The notes beneath the pieces were generated by a model. It saw only the letters and a list, made by a program, of their open reading frames with translations, made no database searches and was not told where the DNA came from. From G11 sp947167445 (GTDB lineage: Bacteria; Bacillota; Clostridia; Lachnospirales; Lachnospiraceae), in the NCBI GenBank assembly GCA_947167445.1, contig CAMVID010000003.1:1-64000 (forward strand): DNA of 64,000 nucleotides. The letters are read 5' to 3'. The translations under genes and the position numbers were made by a program. Shown one piece after another: positions 63,094 to 64,000 of the stretch (within the stretch, counting starts at the first letter, position 1; the number at the start of each line of letters is the position of its first letter).

Positions 63094-64000
63094 GAAGCTT
63101 AATCTAATATGTTATGCGGGAATCTTGGCTTTCTTTGTTTTTCTTGCGGTCAGATTTCCGGTAGGATTATATGGAGATTCAGGACAGTTTATCGAGATGC
63201 ACATGCATAGAGAGCCTGTGTATCCGCTGTTTCTTTGTCTGTTTAGGACAATTTTTGGCGAAGAAATATACCTTCTGATAGTTTCCTGGGCTCAGAATAT
63301 CATAAATGCAATGGCTGCCATTGCATTTATACGTTTTTTTAACAAACAAATATTATCTAGCCCTGTTGTAACGGTGCTTGGAAGTTTGGTTTTGCTGGTT
63401 CCGCACATTATGACACCACTTTTTTCCCAATCGGGGATCGTGCTTAGTTGCGGAATAATGAATGAATCCATAGCACTTCCTCTTTTCTATGTATTCCTGA
63501 TTTTTACTATCAGCTATGCCATTAATGGGAAACTAATAAATCTTGTCCTTTCAGCATTGGTAGCGCTAATTTTGTCCATGACCAGAGGCTCAATGATGAT
63601 TTGCCTTATAGCATGGATGATTGTGGTCATTGTCAGGTTTATAGTACTTAAGAAAAAGTGGTATTTTGTCGCTATTCCATTGGTGACACTTGCCCTCTTA
63701 ATGAAGCTTAGAAGCGGACTATCAACGGGATACAATTATCTTGTAAATGGCGTTGCCGCATCCGACATGTGCGGCAATATGAACCTTGTCACAAATATTC
63801 TTTATGCTTCGGACAGAGAAGCGGGGGAACTGATTGGGAATCCCGTGACAAGGGATCTCTTTTATGAGATATATGACAAAGCAGATGCTGACGGATTAAT
63901 ATATCACTCGGCAGAATCCGGATATTATGAGGCAATTAAGCACCTGGAAAATTCTCATGATAACCTGAAGTTCAATTACATACTTCAAACTGAGCAAGAC
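63065..64000 (+). CDS. Polytopic GT-C-like membrane protein, cut by the window edge
   Basis: An open frame from ATG 63065 runs without a stop to base 64000 (at least 312 codons). It begins MRDISTGDYKKLNLICYAG, with AAGGA at 63052-63056 eight bases upstream, and overlaps the dehydrogenase gene by 29 bases. A first helix is followed by an acidic loop (GDSGQFIEMHMHREPVYPLF), then several helices. The layout is that of the other GT-C-like proteins in the locus. The 3' end is missing, so length and C-terminal domain are unknown. Confidence 0.75.
   Translation, partial: MRDISTGDYKKLNLICYAGILAFFVFLAVRFPVGLYGDSGQFIEMHMHREPVYPLFLCLFRTIFGEEIYLLIVSWAQNIINAMAAIAFIRFFNKQILSSPVVTVLGSLVLLVPHIMTPLFSQSGIVLSCGIMNESIALPLFYVFLIFTISYAINGKLINLVLSALVALILSMTRGSMMICLIAWMIVVIVRFIVLKKKWYFVAIPLVTLALLMKLRSGLSTGYNYLVNGVAASDMCGNMNLVTNILYASDREAGELIGNPVTRDLFYEIYDKADADGLIYHSAESGYYEAIKHLENSHDNLKFNYILQTEQD

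Noticed and set aside
1..64000. CRISPR arrays, tRNA, rRNA, riboswitches and insertion sequences
   Set aside because: I looked for regularly spaced repeats, tRNA-like cloverleafs, conserved rRNA segments and transposase motifs, and found none that I could support.

Overview
The window looks like the chromosome of a low-GC Gram-positive anaerobe, most likely a Lachnospiraceae member near Butyrivibrio or Pseudobutyrivibrio. This is inferred from AT-rich coding, strong AGGAGG-type ribosome sites, the secreted protein families and a Firmicutes-type pullulanase; no rRNA or tRNA is present to confirm it. I see no CRISPR array, transposase or integrase. No stretch over 300 bases lacks a gene; the longest gap is 25718-25986.

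Region 1 (about 1-6470) is a small defence-type island on the + strand. A CD-NTase is followed 3 bases later by a Cap15-like two-helix/beta-barrel effector, which makes a minimal type I CBASS. Then come an AAA/SMC-like ATPase, a small TOPRIM-like protein and an Mrr-like restriction nuclease. After a strong promoter lies a small secreted protein, then a glyoxalase (VOC) domain fused to a Cys/His/Asp domain, and a PD-(D/E)XK-like protein with six cysteines. Hairpin terminators lie at 4741-4770 and 6429-6469.

Region 2 (about 6480-64000) is a very large cell-surface polysaccharide locus that continues beyond the right edge. It holds about 18 glycosyltransferases: GT2, GT4, GT11, GT8-like, GT52-like, three GtrII-like and two GtrB-like. 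It also holds several further polytopic GT-C-like membrane proteins and three OafA-like acyltransferases. Nucleotide-sugar genes are rfbG/rfbH (CDP-dideoxyhexose), pseB/pseC (UDP-4-amino-L-altrosamine), wecE (TDP-Fuc4N), a WbpM/PglF-type dehydratase with its aminotransferase, a UDP-sugar dehydrogenase and a CMP-nonulosonate synthetase. A PglC-like initiating transferase, a PglK-like ABC flippase and an O-antigen ligase/polymerase-like protein suggest assembly on undecaprenyl lipid. Several pathways are incomplete here, so missing steps must lie outside the window.

Genes of other kinds interrupt the locus: an anchored type I pullulanase (17299-19941), a diguanylate cyclase gene broken by one in-frame TGA (22201-23283), an acidic lipoprotein (24362-25717) divergent from the flippase across a possible shared operator, a three-gene minus-strand block (44387-47124), and a radical-SAM plus DUF2334 deacetylase pair (48330-50168). 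Several promoters have a TGN-TATAAT or TGN-TAAAAT extended -10, and four sit so close to the start codon that the mRNAs may be leaderless.
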